Positions 50,818 to 60,549 of a stretch of DNA of 64,000 bases are shown here, piece by piece. The DNA is from Bosea sp. F3-2 (GTDB lineage: Bacteria; Pseudomonadota; Alphaproteobacteria; Rhizobiales; Beijerinckiaceae), in contig NZ_CP042332.1 of NCBI RefSeq assembly GCF_008253865.1, positions 310,001 through 374,000 of the forward strand, written 5' to 3'. The translations under genes were made by a program, and so were the position numbers. Each line of letters opens with the position of its first letter. The first letter of the stretch is position 1. The notes beneath the pieces were generated by a model. That model worked only from the letters and a program-made list of their open reading frames with translations, did not search any database and had not been told where the DNA came from.

Positions 50818-52350
50818 ATGCGCAGCCTTCGTCAATCCTGCACCGTGGCGGCGCTGGCCGCGGGCATCTCTCTCATGGCGGCCCAGGCGATGGCCCAGCC
50901 GGCGGGCGTGCTCCGGGTCGCGGTCGGTGCCGATCCGGCGACCTTCGATCCCGCCTTCAACGACCTGCCGGTCGGCAATGCGGTCGATCTCGCGGTGCTC
51001 GAGGGGCTGTATCGCCTGGACCCGCAGAACAACGTCCAGAAAAGCCTCGCGACGGAAGCCGCCTTCTCGCCGGACGGCAAGGTCTTCACCGTCAGGATCA
51101 GGCCCGGCAAGACCTTCAGCAATGGCGACCCGCTGAATGCGGAGGCCGTGGCCGCGAGCTTCAACCGCATGCTCGACGAGAAGACCGGCTCGATCTATCG
51201 CGGGCTCTACGCTTCGCTCGGCACGGTGAAGGCGGTCGGCGAGGACACGGTCGAGTTCCACATGGCCGAGCCCAACGGCCATGTGCTGATGCTGCTCGCC
51301 AGCACCGCAGCCAGCATCGTCAACGTCAAGGCGCTCAAGGAGATGGGCGCCGAATACGGCCGCAAGCCTGTCGGCTCGGGCCCCTATATGGTCGAGCGCT
51401 ATGTCGGCGGCGAAGGCTTCCGCATCGTGCCCAATCCGAAATATGCCGGCGATTATCCGGCCACGCTGAAGGCGATCGAGTTCACCGTGGTGCCGGAGGA
51501 CGGCTCGCGCATGGCGCTTATGGAGACCGGCGCCGCCGACATCGTCGAACGCGTGCCGCCGGAATCGATCGATGCGATCAATGCGCTGAAGAGCGCCAAG
51601 GTGGTGACGCCACCGAGCATGTTCTCGATCAACATGGAGATGGTGCTGCGCGGCCCGCTCGCCGATCCGCGGGTGCGCCAGGCGCTAAACCTCGCCGTCG
51701 ATCGCGAGGGCATCGCCAAGGGAGTCCTAGGCCGGCTCGGCACGCCCTCGGTCGGCATGGTCGGCCCCGGCACGCAGGACGAATTGCGCAAGACCTTCCC
51801 GCCGATTCCGTTCGATCCGGCCGGCGCCAGGAAGCTGCTCGCGGAAGCGGGCTACAAGCCCGGCCAGCTCGCGCTCAGCTTCACCTGCCCTACCGGGCGC
51901 TACATCAAGGACGTGCAGGTCTGCCAGGCCCTGGCCGGCTCGCTCGAGGATGTCGGCATCAAGGCGACACCGCTCGTCGTCGATCGCGGGTCCTGGACCA
52001 AGGTGGTCGGCATGGAGCCGGCCCAGCGTACCGACAATATGGGCATGGTCGGGCGCGCCACGGCGGGCATGGACTACACGCTCTACCGCCTGTTCTACAC
52101 GGGCGTCGGCGCCAACCGCACCGGCTATTCGAACCCGCGCGTCGATGCCCTGCTGAAGGAAGGCCGGGCCACGACCGATCCGGCGAAGCAGAAGGCGATC
52201 TACGGAGAGGTCCAGGAAATCGTCTGGAAGGACCAGCCCTTCCTCTTCCTCTGGTACCAGACCCAGGCGATCGGCGTCGCCAACCGCGTCCAGGGCTTCG
52301 CCGTCCAGCCCAACGAGACGCTGGTCTTCGACAAGGTGACCCTGAACTAG
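50818..52350 (+). CDS. peptide/opine-type ABC transporter substrate-binding protein (SBP_bac_5)
   Basis: 510 residues, signal peptide MRSLRQSCTVAALAAGISLM ... AMAQ. SBP_bac_5 core: GADPATFDPAFNDLPVGNAV, DLAVLEGLYRLDPQNNVQKS, LATEAAFSPDGKVFTVRIRP, VGSGPYMVERYVGGEGFRIV, VRQALNLAVDREGIAKGVLG. DppA/OppA relatives bind dipeptides, opines or amino-acid derivatives. First gene of a six-gene unit with two catabolic enzymes. Confidence 0.9.
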   Translation: MRSLRQSCTVAALAAGISLMAAQAMAQPAGVLRVAVGADPATFDPAFNDLPVGNAVDLAVLEGLYRLDPQNNVQKSLATEAAFSPDGKVFTVRIRPGKTFSNGDPLNAEAVAASFNRMLDEKTGSIYRGLYASLGTVKAVGEDTVEFHMAEPNGHVLMLLASTAASIVNVKALKEMGAEYGRKPVGSGPYMVERYVGGEGFRIVPNPKYAGDYPATLKAIEFTVVPEDGSRMALMETGAADIVERVPPESIDAINALKSAKVVTPPSMFSINMEMVLRGPLADPRVRQALNLAVDREGIAKGVLGRLGTPSVGMVGPGTQDELRKTFPPIPFDPAGARKLLAEAGYKPGQLALSFTCPTGRYIKDVQVCQALAGSLEDVGIKATPLVVDRGSWTKVVGMEPAQRTDNMGMVGRATAGMDYTLYRLFYTGVGANRTGYSNPRVDALLKEGRATTDPAKQKAIYGEVQEIVWKDQPFLFLWYQTQAIGVANRVQGFAVQPNETLVFDKVTLN

Positions 52351-52375
52351 TGCCACGCAAGCGGAGGACGGGACG

Positions 52376-53302
52376 ATGTTCGTTCTGAGACGCCTGGGTG
52401 GAGCGCTGCCGACGCTGTTTGCGGTCTCGCTGCTCGTCTTTCTGTTCGTCGACCTGATCCCGGGCGACCCGGCGCAAATTCTCGCCGGGCCGACCGCCTC
52501 GAACGAGGAGATCGAGAGCATCCGTCAGTTCCTCGGCCTGAACGAGCCGTTGCTCACGCGCTACGGCCATTTCCTGCGCGGCATCTGGGACCCGGCCATC
52601 GCGACCTCCTTCCGCACCCATCGCCCCGTCGTCGTCGAACTGGCAGAGCGGTTGCCGAACACGCTGATCGTCTCGATCGGCGGGCTCGTCATCGGCGTCG
52701 TCGTTGGCACGCTCGCCGGCATCGTCAGCGCGATGCGCCCGGGCGGCTTCGCCGATGCGGCGATCACCGTGCTGACGCTCGCGGGGATCTCGATGCCGAT
52801 CTACTGGCTCGGCCTGCTCTGCATCTGGCTCTTCGCCGTCCATCTCGGCTGGCTGCCGGCGGCCGGGGCCTCGACACCGGCGCATTTCGTCCTGCCGATC
52901 CTCGTCATCGCCACGCGCCCCGCCGCGATGTTCAGCCGCCTCGTCGCGGCCAGCCTGACCGAGACGATGGGCAAGGACTATCTCGACACCGCCCGCGCCA
53001 AGGGCCTGAGCGAAACCCGCGTCGTGCTCGCCCATGCCTTGCGCAACTCGCTGATCGCGGCGGTGAGCGTCGCCGGCGTGCAGTTCGGCGGCATGCTCGG
53101 CGGCTCGGTCGTGACCGAGACGGTGTTCGGCATCCCCGGCGTCGGGCGCCTGCTCGTCGATGCGGTCTCGCGCGCCGACTACCCGGTCATCCAGTACGCA
53201 ATCCTGATGTTCGCGGTCTTCTTCGTCGTCATCAACCTCGTCACCGACCTGCTGACGCAATGGCTCGACCCGCGCACCCGCGAGCAGGAGACGCCGGCAT
53301 GA
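52376..53302 (+). CDS. ABC transporter permease (DppB-like)
   Basis: 308 residues: FVLRRLGGALPTLFAVSLLV, FLFVDLIPGDPAQILAGPTA, EAA loop TARAKGLSETRVVLAHALRN, ETVFGIPGVGRLLVDAVSRA, DYPVIQYAILMFAVFFVVIN. Six transmembrane helices. Starts 25 bases after the binding protein and overlaps the next gene by four bases. Confidence 0.92.
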   Translation: MFVLRRLGGALPTLFAVSLLVFLFVDLIPGDPAQILAGPTASNEEIESIRQFLGLNEPLLTRYGHFLRGIWDPAIATSFRTHRPVVVELAERLPNTLIVSIGGLVIGVVVGTLAGIVSAMRPGGFADAAITVLTLAGISMPIYWLGLLCIWLFAVHLGWLPAAGASTPAHFVLPILVIATRPAAMFSRLVAASLTETMGKDYLDTARAKGLSETRVVLAHALRNSLIAAVSVAGVQFGGMLGGSVVTETVFGIPGVGRLLVDAVSRADYPVIQYAILMFAVFFVVINLVTDLLTQWLDPRTREQETPA

Positions 53303-55269
53303 GCCTGCTGCAGGACATGGCCGCTGGTGCTCCCCCTCTCGCCGCGAAATCCGACGCTGCCCTCCCGCGCCGGCGCTGGACCCTGCCGCGGCGCATCCTC
53401 GCCCAGCCCAAGGGCGCGATCGGGCTGACTCTGGTCGTGCTCTACCTGCTGCTCGCGGTCTTCGGACCGATGCTCGCGCCGCAGGACGCCTTCCGCCAGA
53501 ACTTCGCGCAGACCCTGCGTCCGCCTTCCGCCGCCCACTGGTTCGGCACCGACCAGCTCGGCCGCGACGTCTTCAGCCGCGTCCTGGTGGGCGCGCGCGC
53601 CACGCTGGGCATCGGTGTCGGCGGCGTCGCCGTGGCGTTCCTCATCGGCGTGCCGCTCGGCATCCTCGCCGCCTGGCGGCGAGGATGGATCGAGGCGGTA
53701 CTGATGCGTGCCATCGACATCATGCTGAGCTTTCCCGACATCGTCTTCGCGCTGGCCGTGGTGGCGATCCTTGGCGCCAACACCCAGAACGTCATCATCG
53801 CGGTCGGTGTGGTCGCGGTGCCGGTCTTCGCCCGCACGGCCCGCGCCGTGACGATGAGCATCCTGGCCGAACCCTATATCGAGGGCTCGGCCGCGCTGGG
53901 CGCCAGCCCGTCCCGCATCATCCTGCGCCATGTGCTGCCGAACATTTCGGGCACGCTCCTGACGCTCTCGACCCTGCTCTTCGCCTCGACGCTGCTCTCG
54001 GCCTCCGGCCTCGGCTTCCTCGGGCTGGGCACGCAGCCGCCCTTCCCGGAATGGGGCACGATGCTCGGCGAAAGCCGCTCCTATATCCGCAGCCACCCCT
54101 ATCTCGCGACCTTCCCCGGCCTGTTCCTGGCTGTCTCCGCGCTCGCCTTCAACCTGCTGGGCGAGGCGTTGCGCGTGATCTACGACCCGACCAGCCGACG
54201 CGGCAGCCGGCGGGCACCGCTCTTCGCCTTCCTGCGTCGCCGTTCCGCTGCAGCACCCGCCACCGCTCCCGACGGAGATTCCGCGGCTGGGAACGCTGTT
54301 TCGGTCAAGGCCCTGCGCATGGCTTTCCGGACCCGCGACGGCCTGCTCGATGTCGTGCGCGGGGTCGATCTGGCGATCCGTCCGGGCCGGACGCTGGCGC
54401 TGGTCGGCGAATCCGGCTCCGGCAAATCGACCTTGCTGCGGGCCATCGGCACGCTCGCCAATCCGCAGGAGGTCTCGATCACCCAAGGCGCGATCGGCAT
54501 CGACGGCGAATCCGCGCTCGGGCTCCCGGCCGCGGCGCTGCGCGCCTTGCGCCGGCGCAAGATCGGCGTCGTCTTTCAGGATGCGGCGAGCGCCCTCAAC
54601 CCAGTGCTGACGGTCGGCGCCCAGCTCGCCGAGGCGGTGCGCGCCGGGTCGAGGCTCGATAATGAAGCCGTCCGGCAGCGCTGCCTCGCTTTGCTGAAGG
54701 ATGTCAGGATCGCTGATCCCGAGCGGCGCTTGGCCATGTACCCGCACCAGTTCTCGGGCGGAATGAAGCAGCGCATCGTCATCGCGATCGCACTCGCCCA
54801 GGACCCGCAGGTGCTGCTCGCCGACGAGCCGACCAGCGCGCTCGACGTCACGATCCAGCAGCAGATCCTGGTCCTGCTGCGCGAGATCCAGGCGAAGCGC
54901 GGCATGGCGGTGCTGCTCGTCACCCATGACCTCGGCCTCGTCGCCCGCTTCGCCGACGACGTCGCGGTGATGTATGCCGGCCGCATCGTCGAGAGCGGCG
55001 AGGTCGCGACGGTGCTGGAGCGGCCGCTGCATCCCTATACGCTGGCGCTGCGCGCCTCCGCGCCCGGTGCCGGCGAGGGGCGCGGCCAGCCGCTGCGCAG
55101 CATCCCGGGCGAGCCTCCGCTCATCGGCCAGTTCCCCGCGGGCTGCACCTTCCGCCCGCGTTGCCCGCGCACGCAAGGACGCCCGGACTGCGCCGAGCGG
55201 GAGCCCGACCCGCGGACCGTCTCCGGCCGGCAGGTCGCTTGCCTCTTCGCCGAGGAGGGCCTGTCGTGA
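53299..55269 (+). CDS. fused ABC permease-ATPase (DppC-DppD)
   Basis: 656 residues. The first ~300 are DppC-type permease (FGTDQLGRDVFSRVLVGARA, SLR-like EAA loop SAALGASPSRIILRHVLPNI, SASGLGFLGLGTQPPFPEWG). After a Ala/Arg/Pro-rich linker comes a DppD-type ATPase with Walker A GESGSGKST, signature FSGGMKQR, Walker B LLADEPTSALD, and the C-terminal Cys cluster FPAGCTFRPRCPRTQGRPDC found in peptide-transporter ATPases. Such fusions occur in alphaproteobacteria and keep channel and motor stoichiometry. Confidence 0.9.
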   Translation: MSLLQDMAAGAPPLAAKSDAALPRRRWTLPRRILAQPKGAIGLTLVVLYLLLAVFGPMLAPQDAFRQNFAQTLRPPSAAHWFGTDQLGRDVFSRVLVGARATLGIGVGGVAVAFLIGVPLGILAAWRRGWIEAVLMRAIDIMLSFPDIVFALAVVAILGANTQNVIIAVGVVAVPVFARTARAVTMSILAEPYIEGSAALGASPSRIILRHVLPNISGTLLTLSTLLFASTLLSASGLGFLGLGTQPPFPEWGTMLGESRSYIRSHPYLATFPGLFLAVSALAFNLLGEALRVIYDPTSRRGSRRAPLFAFLRRRSAAAPATAPDGDSAAGNAVSVKALRMAFRTRDGLLDVVRGVDLAIRPGRTLALVGESGSGKSTLLRAIGTLANPQEVSITQGAIGIDGESALGLPAAALRALRRRKIGVVFQDAASALNPVLTVGAQLAEAVRAGSRLDNEAVRQRCLALLKDVRIADPERRLAMYPHQFSGGMKQRIVIAIALAQDPQVLLADEPTSALDVTIQQQILVLLREIQAKRGMAVLLVTHDLGLVARFADDVAVMYAGRIVESGEVATVLERPLHPYTLALRASAPGAGEGRGQPLRSIPGEPPLIGQFPAGCTFRPRCPRTQGRPDCAEREPDPRTVSGRQVACLFAEEGLS

Positions 55270-56366
55270 ACGCGCCCTTCAGCCTGCCGCCCCGCCATCC
55301 GGGCGCCGAGAGCGACGACATCGTCGTCGTGGACGAGATCAGCCGGCATTTCGGTGGCCTGAAGACACTGCTGAGTCGGGTGGCGGCGCCGGTGGTGCGC
55401 GCCGTCGACGGCGTCTCCTTCAGCGTCCGGCGCGGGACCTGCTTCGCCATCGTCGGGGAGTCCGGCTCCGGCAAGAGCTCGCTCGCCCGGCTCGTCGTCG
55501 GTTTGCTCAAGCCCACTGCCGGCGAGGTCACGATCGACGGCACCCGGCTCTCGACGCTCGACAAGGCCGGCCTGCGCACACTGCGCCGCAAGGTCCAGCT
55601 CGTATTGCAGGATCCGTGCGCCTCGCTCGACCCGCGCATGACCGTGTTCGACACCCTGACTGAGGCGCTGACCGTCCATGGCCTGCATCGCGAGCGCGCC
55701 GCCCGCGCCGGGCGCATCGACGCCGTGATCGCCATGGTCGGGCTGAACCCGGCACATCTGGTCCGCTATCCGCACGAGCTCTCCGGCGGCCAGCGCCAGC
55801 GCGTCGCCATTGCCCGCGCCATCATCTGCGAGCCGGAGATCCTCGTTCTCGACGAGCCGGTGAGCGCGCTCGACGTTTCGGTCCAGGCGCAGATCATCAA
55901 CCTGCTCGCCGAGCTGCAGGCCCGCCTCGCCCTGACCTATATCGTCATCACCCATGACCTTGCCCTGGTCGCCCACATGGCCGACGCGGTCGGAGTCATG
56001 TATCTCGGCCGCTTCGTCGAGCAGGGCGATGTCGAGAAGGTCTGCGGCGCGCCGCGTCATCCCTATACGCGCAGCCTGATGGCGATCGCCGCGCCTGCGG
56101 CACCGTCGCAGCGCGCCGGGCACCCCGCCCTGCTCGAAGGCTCGATCCCGAGCCCGCTCGCCATCCCGAGCGGCTGCAGCTTCCACACGCGCTGCCCGCT
56201 CGCCCGCGAGCTTGCCGCCAAGGGCCTGCCGGGAGTCGACACGTCCGACGGACGCCTGCCGCGCCGCTGCGTCGAAGAAACGCCCGCTCTCCACCCTGCG
56301 CCCGGGGGCCGCAGCGCCGCGAGCTGTCATTTCACGGTTGAACGCCCCCACATCCAAGAGAGTTGA
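55266..56366 (+). CDS. ABC transporter ATP-binding protein (DppF-like)
   Basis: 366 residues from GTG at 55266, overlapping the fusion gene's stop. Walker A GESGSGKSS, signature LSGGQRQR, Walker B LVLDEPVSALD, and the C-terminal FHTRCPLARELAAKG. Second ATPase of the importer. Confidence 0.92.
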   Translation: MNAPFSLPPRHPGAESDDIVVVDEISRHFGGLKTLLSRVAAPVVRAVDGVSFSVRRGTCFAIVGESGSGKSSLARLVVGLLKPTAGEVTIDGTRLSTLDKAGLRTLRRKVQLVLQDPCASLDPRMTVFDTLTEALTVHGLHRERAARAGRIDAVIAMVGLNPAHLVRYPHELSGGQRQRVAIARAIICEPEILVLDEPVSALDVSVQAQIINLLAELQARLALTYIVITHDLALVAHMADAVGVMYLGRFVEQGDVEKVCGAPRHPYTRSLMAIAAPAAPSQRAGHPALLEGSIPSPLAIPSGCSFHTRCPLARELAAKGLPGVDTSDGRLPRRCVEETPALHPAPGGRSAASCHFTVERPHIQES

Positions 56367-56385
56367 AAGACGAAGGATTCGATCG

Positions 56386-57591
56386 ATGTCCGATCACAAC
56401 AACGCCTCCGAAGTCGTCATCGTCGGCGGCGGCATCTATGGAACGAGCCTGGCCTACCAGCTCGCGAAGGCGGGCCGCGGCGTCACCCTGCTCGAGGCCG
56501 GCGAGATCGCCGGCGGCGCCTCGGGCGGCCCCGGAGAACGCGGCGTCCGGGCCAGCGGCCGCGACCTGCGCGAGCTGCCGGTCTGTGCGCTGGCCCAGCG
56601 GCTCTGGGCCGAATACCAGGCCAAGATCGAGGGCGGCGTCGGCTACCGCCGCGTCGGCGGCCTCAAGATCTACGACGTCTCCTACGGCCATCGCGAGCAC
56701 GAGGTGCGCGGCCGCATGGAAGCGACCGCGGCGGTCCAGGCGAGCCTCGGCACACCCTCCGACGTGCTCTCGCGCGACGAGGCCCTGGCGCGCGAGCCCG
56801 AACTCGCACCGGGTATCCTCGGCGCCATCTGGTGCCCGAATGACGGCGTCGGCGATCACAGCTTCGCCACGCGCCAATTCGCCAAGGAAGCGGCCAAGGC
56901 CGGCGTCGTGATCCGGACCGGCGCCAAGGTCACCGAGATCGTGCAGACCCGCGGGACGGTGACCGCGGTCAAGCTTGTGAGCGGAGAGAGCGTGCCGGTG
57001 GGGTCGCAGCTGGTCGTCGTCGCCAATGCCGGTGCCGAGGCGCTGCTGAAGCCGGTGCTGAAGCCGCATGAACTCGGGCCGATCTGGAACCTGATGCCGC
57101 AGATGCACTTCGTCTCAAATCCGTTGAACAAGACGGTCAACCATCTGCTGTCGCACGCTCATCGCCGACTCGCGGTGAAGCAGCTGCCCGACGGCACCAT
57201 AATGCTGTCCGGCGGCGCCCATGTCGGCCACACCCCGGAGGGGCTGTGGAAGGGCTCGCTCAGCTCGATGACGCAGAACATCACGGACGCCGTGCTGACC
57301 CTGCCCTTCATCGACAACTCCAGCTTCCTCAGCTTCGATGCCTCGCGGGTCGAGGCGGTGGCGGTCGACCAGATCCCGCTGATCGGCCGGGCCGAGGCGC
57401 TGCCGAACCTGACCTATGGCTATGGCTGGTCGGGCCACGGCTTCGCGATCTCGCTTGGCTTCACCAAGCTGTTCGCGGACTGGATCCAGAGCGGCGAGAA
57501 GCCGGAGGCGCTGGAGCCGTTCTCGCCGCTGCGCTTCCACAAGCCGGCCGAGATGCTCAAGGCCGCCGCGCTCGCCCGCGCCGCGGCCTGA
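56386..57591 (+). CDS. FAD-dependent amine/amino-acid oxidoreductase (DAO family)
   Basis: 401 residues from ATG at 56386, 19 bases after dppF. FAD motif VVIVGGGIYGTSLAYQLAKA, GRGVTLLEAGEIAGGASGGP, and LPNLTYGYGWSGHGFAISLG near the C-terminus. The family oxidises D-amino acids, sarcosine or N-substituted glycines to imines. Substrate is probably the product imported by this operon. Confidence 0.85.
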   Translation: MSDHNNASEVVIVGGGIYGTSLAYQLAKAGRGVTLLEAGEIAGGASGGPGERGVRASGRDLRELPVCALAQRLWAEYQAKIEGGVGYRRVGGLKIYDVSYGHREHEVRGRMEATAAVQASLGTPSDVLSRDEALAREPELAPGILGAIWCPNDGVGDHSFATRQFAKEAAKAGVVIRTGAKVTEIVQTRGTVTAVKLVSGESVPVGSQLVVVANAGAEALLKPVLKPHELGPIWNLMPQMHFVSNPLNKTVNHLLSHAHRRLAVKQLPDGTIMLSGGAHVGHTPEGLWKGSLSSMTQNITDAVLTLPFIDNSSFLSFDASRVEAVAVDQIPLIGRAEALPNLTYGYGWSGHGFAISLGFTKLFADWIQSGEKPEALEPFSPLRFHKPAEMLKAAALARAAA

Positions 57592-57664
57592 CCCTTCGCA
57601 CGTGACCGATGCCAACCGGCGGATGCGGGACGACCGCATCCGCCGCAGGACAGGATTTGGATTC

Positions 57665-58627
57665 ATGCTGACCGATTTCGACCCGACCCGCCCGGGCAAG
57701 ACCATCCAGGACCTCGGCCCGATCACGGGGCCGCTGGACGGGGTCGCAGGCGACGTCATCTGCTGCATCAACAATGGCGAGGGCGGTTCGGTGCTGCTGC
57801 TCGGCGGCATCCATGGCGACGAATACGAGGCGCAGATCGTCCTGCGCCAGCTGGCCGAGCGGCTGACGCCGGCCGACGTCACCGGCCGCCTCATCATTGT
57901 CCCCTCGCTGAACTTCCCCGCGGCGCAAAAGGGCAAGCGCCTCTCGCCCTTCGACGGCCAGAACATGAACCGCTGCTTCCCCGGCAAGGAAGACGGCACG
58001 CCAACAGAACGGCTCTGCGCCTTCGTGACGAAGCGGCTCTTCCCGGCGGTCGAAATCCTGATCGACGTCCATGCCGGCGGCGGCGACGTCTCGGTGGTGC
58101 CGATGGTATTCGGTTTCGCGACCGACAAGAGCGTCGTCGACGATGCCCGGCTGAACCGGCTGATGGAGGCCTGGGGCTATCGCTTCGTCCAGCATGTCGA
58201 CGGGATCGACGAGACCGCCTGCGGCGCCGCCAAGCTGGCCGACCTCGCCTCGATCGAGGTCGAAGGCGGGGGAGGGCGGATGAAGCCGGCCGAACTGACG
58301 ATCATGGAGGAGGGCCTCCTGCGGGCGCTGGCCGATTTCGGCGCGATCAAGCCGAAGCTCGCGCCGGTGCCGTTTTCCGGCGTGCATTTCACCGCTGGCC
58401 CGGAGGGGCATTATCTCGCGCGTGAGCCCGCACTGGTGGAGCATTGCATCGCACTCGGCGACCAGGTTGAGAGCGGGCAACTAGTCGCGCGACTGTACCC
58501 GACTGGCGGGGAATCCGCGGCGGCGCTTGAGATCAGGGCGCCGGTGTCGGGCTACGTCCTGCGCCAAACCGAGCACACCTTCGTGGCTAAAGGGCAGCTC
58601 GTTGGAAACATCGGCAGTCTGATCTAG
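57665..58627 (+). CDS. AstE/AspA-family zinc deacylase
   Basis: 320 residues from ATG at 57665 (AGGATT upstream, 73-base gap). Zinc site GGIHGDEYEAQIVLRQL (His and Glu) and IDVHAGGGDVSVVPMVF (His). C-terminal beta domain HYLAREPALVEHCIALGDQV then RAPVSGYVLRQTEHTFVAKG. Related to succinylglutamate desuccinylase, aspartoacylase and the ectoine-derived deacetylase DoeB. Removes an acyl group from an amino acid. Exact substrate unknown. Confidence 0.85.
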   Translation: MLTDFDPTRPGKTIQDLGPITGPLDGVAGDVICCINNGEGGSVLLLGGIHGDEYEAQIVLRQLAERLTPADVTGRLIIVPSLNFPAAQKGKRLSPFDGQNMNRCFPGKEDGTPTERLCAFVTKRLFPAVEILIDVHAGGGDVSVVPMVFGFATDKSVVDDARLNRLMEAWGYRFVQHVDGIDETACGAAKLADLASIEVEGGGGRMKPAELTIMEEGLLRALADFGAIKPKLAPVPFSGVHFTAGPEGHYLAREPALVEHCIALGDQVESGQLVARLYPTGGESAAALEIRAPVSGYVLRQTEHTFVAKGQLVGNIGSLI

Positions 58628-58818
58628 GCAAGGTAAGTTCTTTATTAATGAAGAAGCTACATCGCCTTTAGAGCCGCGAAGTTGGGCGGTCTCACGGTTC
58701 TTTGGGAGCGGATCAAAGCGGGCGCGACGAGCGTCCGCTTCGGGTCGATACCGTTAAAGTGGTCGGCGTTGCTGTTGGTTTGAAGTCCTGATTCAGTCGT
58801 CCTCGGGCGGAGGGCGGC

Positions 58819-59112
58819 GTGATGATGGGCGAACGGCGGGTGGCGCAGGAGGCGGCGATCGACGCCGATGTGAAGCGGCTCGTGCGCGTCGCCAACGCCT
58901 GCCGGCGGCTTATGACCATCCCCGGCGTGGGCCAGCTCACTGCGTTGGCCCTCACCGCCATCGTCGATGATCCGTCGCGTTTCAGGCGCTCACGGATCTC
59001 GGGGCCTATCTCGGCCTCGTGCCGCGTCGCTTTCAATCCGGCGAGATCGACTATGTCGGCGGCATCAAGCGCGTGCGGACCCTGCTCTGCGAGGCCGCCA
59101 ACGTCATGAAGG
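58819..59112 (+). pseudogene. IS110 transposase C-terminal fragment
   Basis: VKRLVRVANACRRLMTIPGV, GQLTALALTAIVDDPSRFRR and, after a frameshift near 59000, PRRFQSGEIDYVGGIKRVRT. Typical Tnp_IS116 region. Neither end is recognisable. 59113-59355 holds no gene I recognise. Confidence 0.75.
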
Positions 59113-59355
59113 TTCGGCCGTATTGCGCCCATACCCACCGTTCGACCTACGCCGATCAAACTGGTCAAACCGACCAAAGCGGGACCTCGGAGCACACCCG
59201 ACGGGAAGGCCAGTGTGATTTCAGGGCCGCCACTGCGTCATGTTTCTTGGGAAGCGCAAACAAGGTTCCGCTGGATTGCCCGGGTGTGACGGCGATCCGC
59301 GCGGCCCGTATGGCCGTGTTAAGGTCCATCCGTGATCGAGGGAGGATGGCAAGTC

Positions 59356-60162
59356 ATGGAAACCGCACAACTACGATATAATTGGGCTGATGCCGACGTC
59401 TACGAGGCTTTCATGGGGCGCTGGAGCGAACATCTGGCAAGCCCATTTCTCGCCCGTGTCAATGTCGCTCCAGGCGGTCGCGTACTCGATGTAGCCTGTG
59501 GGACAGGTGTGTTGACGAAAGCACTGGCCGAGGCGGGCGCGCATGTGATCGGTGTTGATGCATCGGAGGGATACCTGGAAGGAGCCCGCCTTCGTCGATC
59601 TCACCCCAATATCGCCTATTAACACGGCGATGTTCGGCACATGCGGTTCGGCAATAACGTATTCGATGCGGCCGTTTCCACGCTGGCCCTGGACGTTATC
59701 CCGGAAATTGAACAGGTAGTTGCCGAGATGAAGCGCGTGACCCGTCCGGGCGGCGTGGTCGCGTCCGCTGTTACCCAGTTCTTTGGTGGCATGCCCGCCT
59801 TCGACCTCGTCTATAACACCGGTGCTGTGCTTGAGAGCGACGTCGCCAGGATGAGATCCATGCGGGCGGGGCGCAAGCAATTCTGGCCTAACGGTCAGGC
59901 GGCGTTGTGGCGGAAGATCGGCCTCGCCGACGTGACGGAGGTTCCCGTTGTCGTGGATTGCGAGTATCAGTCCTTCGCGGATTATTGGGCTACCTTCACC
60001 GACGGCCCGGGCAGCGTCACAGGCATGTTGATGGCACTTTCGGATGACGCCCGCGCTTCGATCAAGCAGCATGTTCGTGCCGGATATCTGGTTGGCTTGC
60101 CGGATGGACCCCGATCATTTCCCATGATGGTCCGTGTGGTGCGCGGCGTGGTCCCAGCCTGA
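59356..60162 (+). pseudogene. class I SAM methyltransferase with an in-frame TAA
   Basis: From ATG at 59356 (GGAGG upstream): YNWADADVYEAFMGRWSEHL, PGGRVLDVACGTGVLTKALA (motif I), VIGVDASEGYLEGARLRRSH. At 59620-59622 a TAA replaces what is normally Glu in NIAYEHGDVR. The same frame then continues MRFGNNVFDAAVSTLALDVI, AEMKRVTRPGGVVASAV to 60162 without further damage. A single G-to-T change explains it. Confidence 0.82.
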
Positions 60163-60549
60163 TCCTGGAGGGCATGCAATGGGCCTGCTAGGGTCCGGTG
60201 GGCCAAACTGCGACGTCTATCGAAACTAGGTGAATTCCGCTTTTGCATTCCGGTCGCTCAAGGCAGTCCGACTGCTCTCGGCCAACGGCGGTCGCTTAAT
60301 GGCGTCCCGCACGAGGTCCGACTTGGGTTGGGAACAGAAGGCAGGCCGCCACTCGGCAATGTCGGCTTCCGGGCAATGCGCCAATGTCCGCAAATGGCGC
60401 TTCCCGAAGAAGGCCTCCGTTCAGGCTCGCCCTAAATCGGCAATTGGCGCATGCCAGAAGTCAGCTCAACGGCCGTACGGCAGTATCGCGTGATCGCCAG
60501 GGGCATCAATAGAGGAGGTCGAACTGCAGCCTAGAACCGGACGGGCAGT
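60163..60549. other. no recognisable gene
   Basis: About 390 bases. An 88-codon open frame (60230-60493) has Arg/Ser/Ala composition without any family resemblance or ribosome site and is not called. No RNA gene or clear hairpin seen. Confidence 0.4.

Noticed and set aside
53179..55176. 665-codon antisense frame across the permease-ATPase fusion
   Set aside because: Mirror of a real ABC transporter gene, with no start signals or domain.
60230..60493. 88-codon plus-strand open frame
   Set aside because: No ribosome site and no resemblance to a known family. Treated as non-coding.
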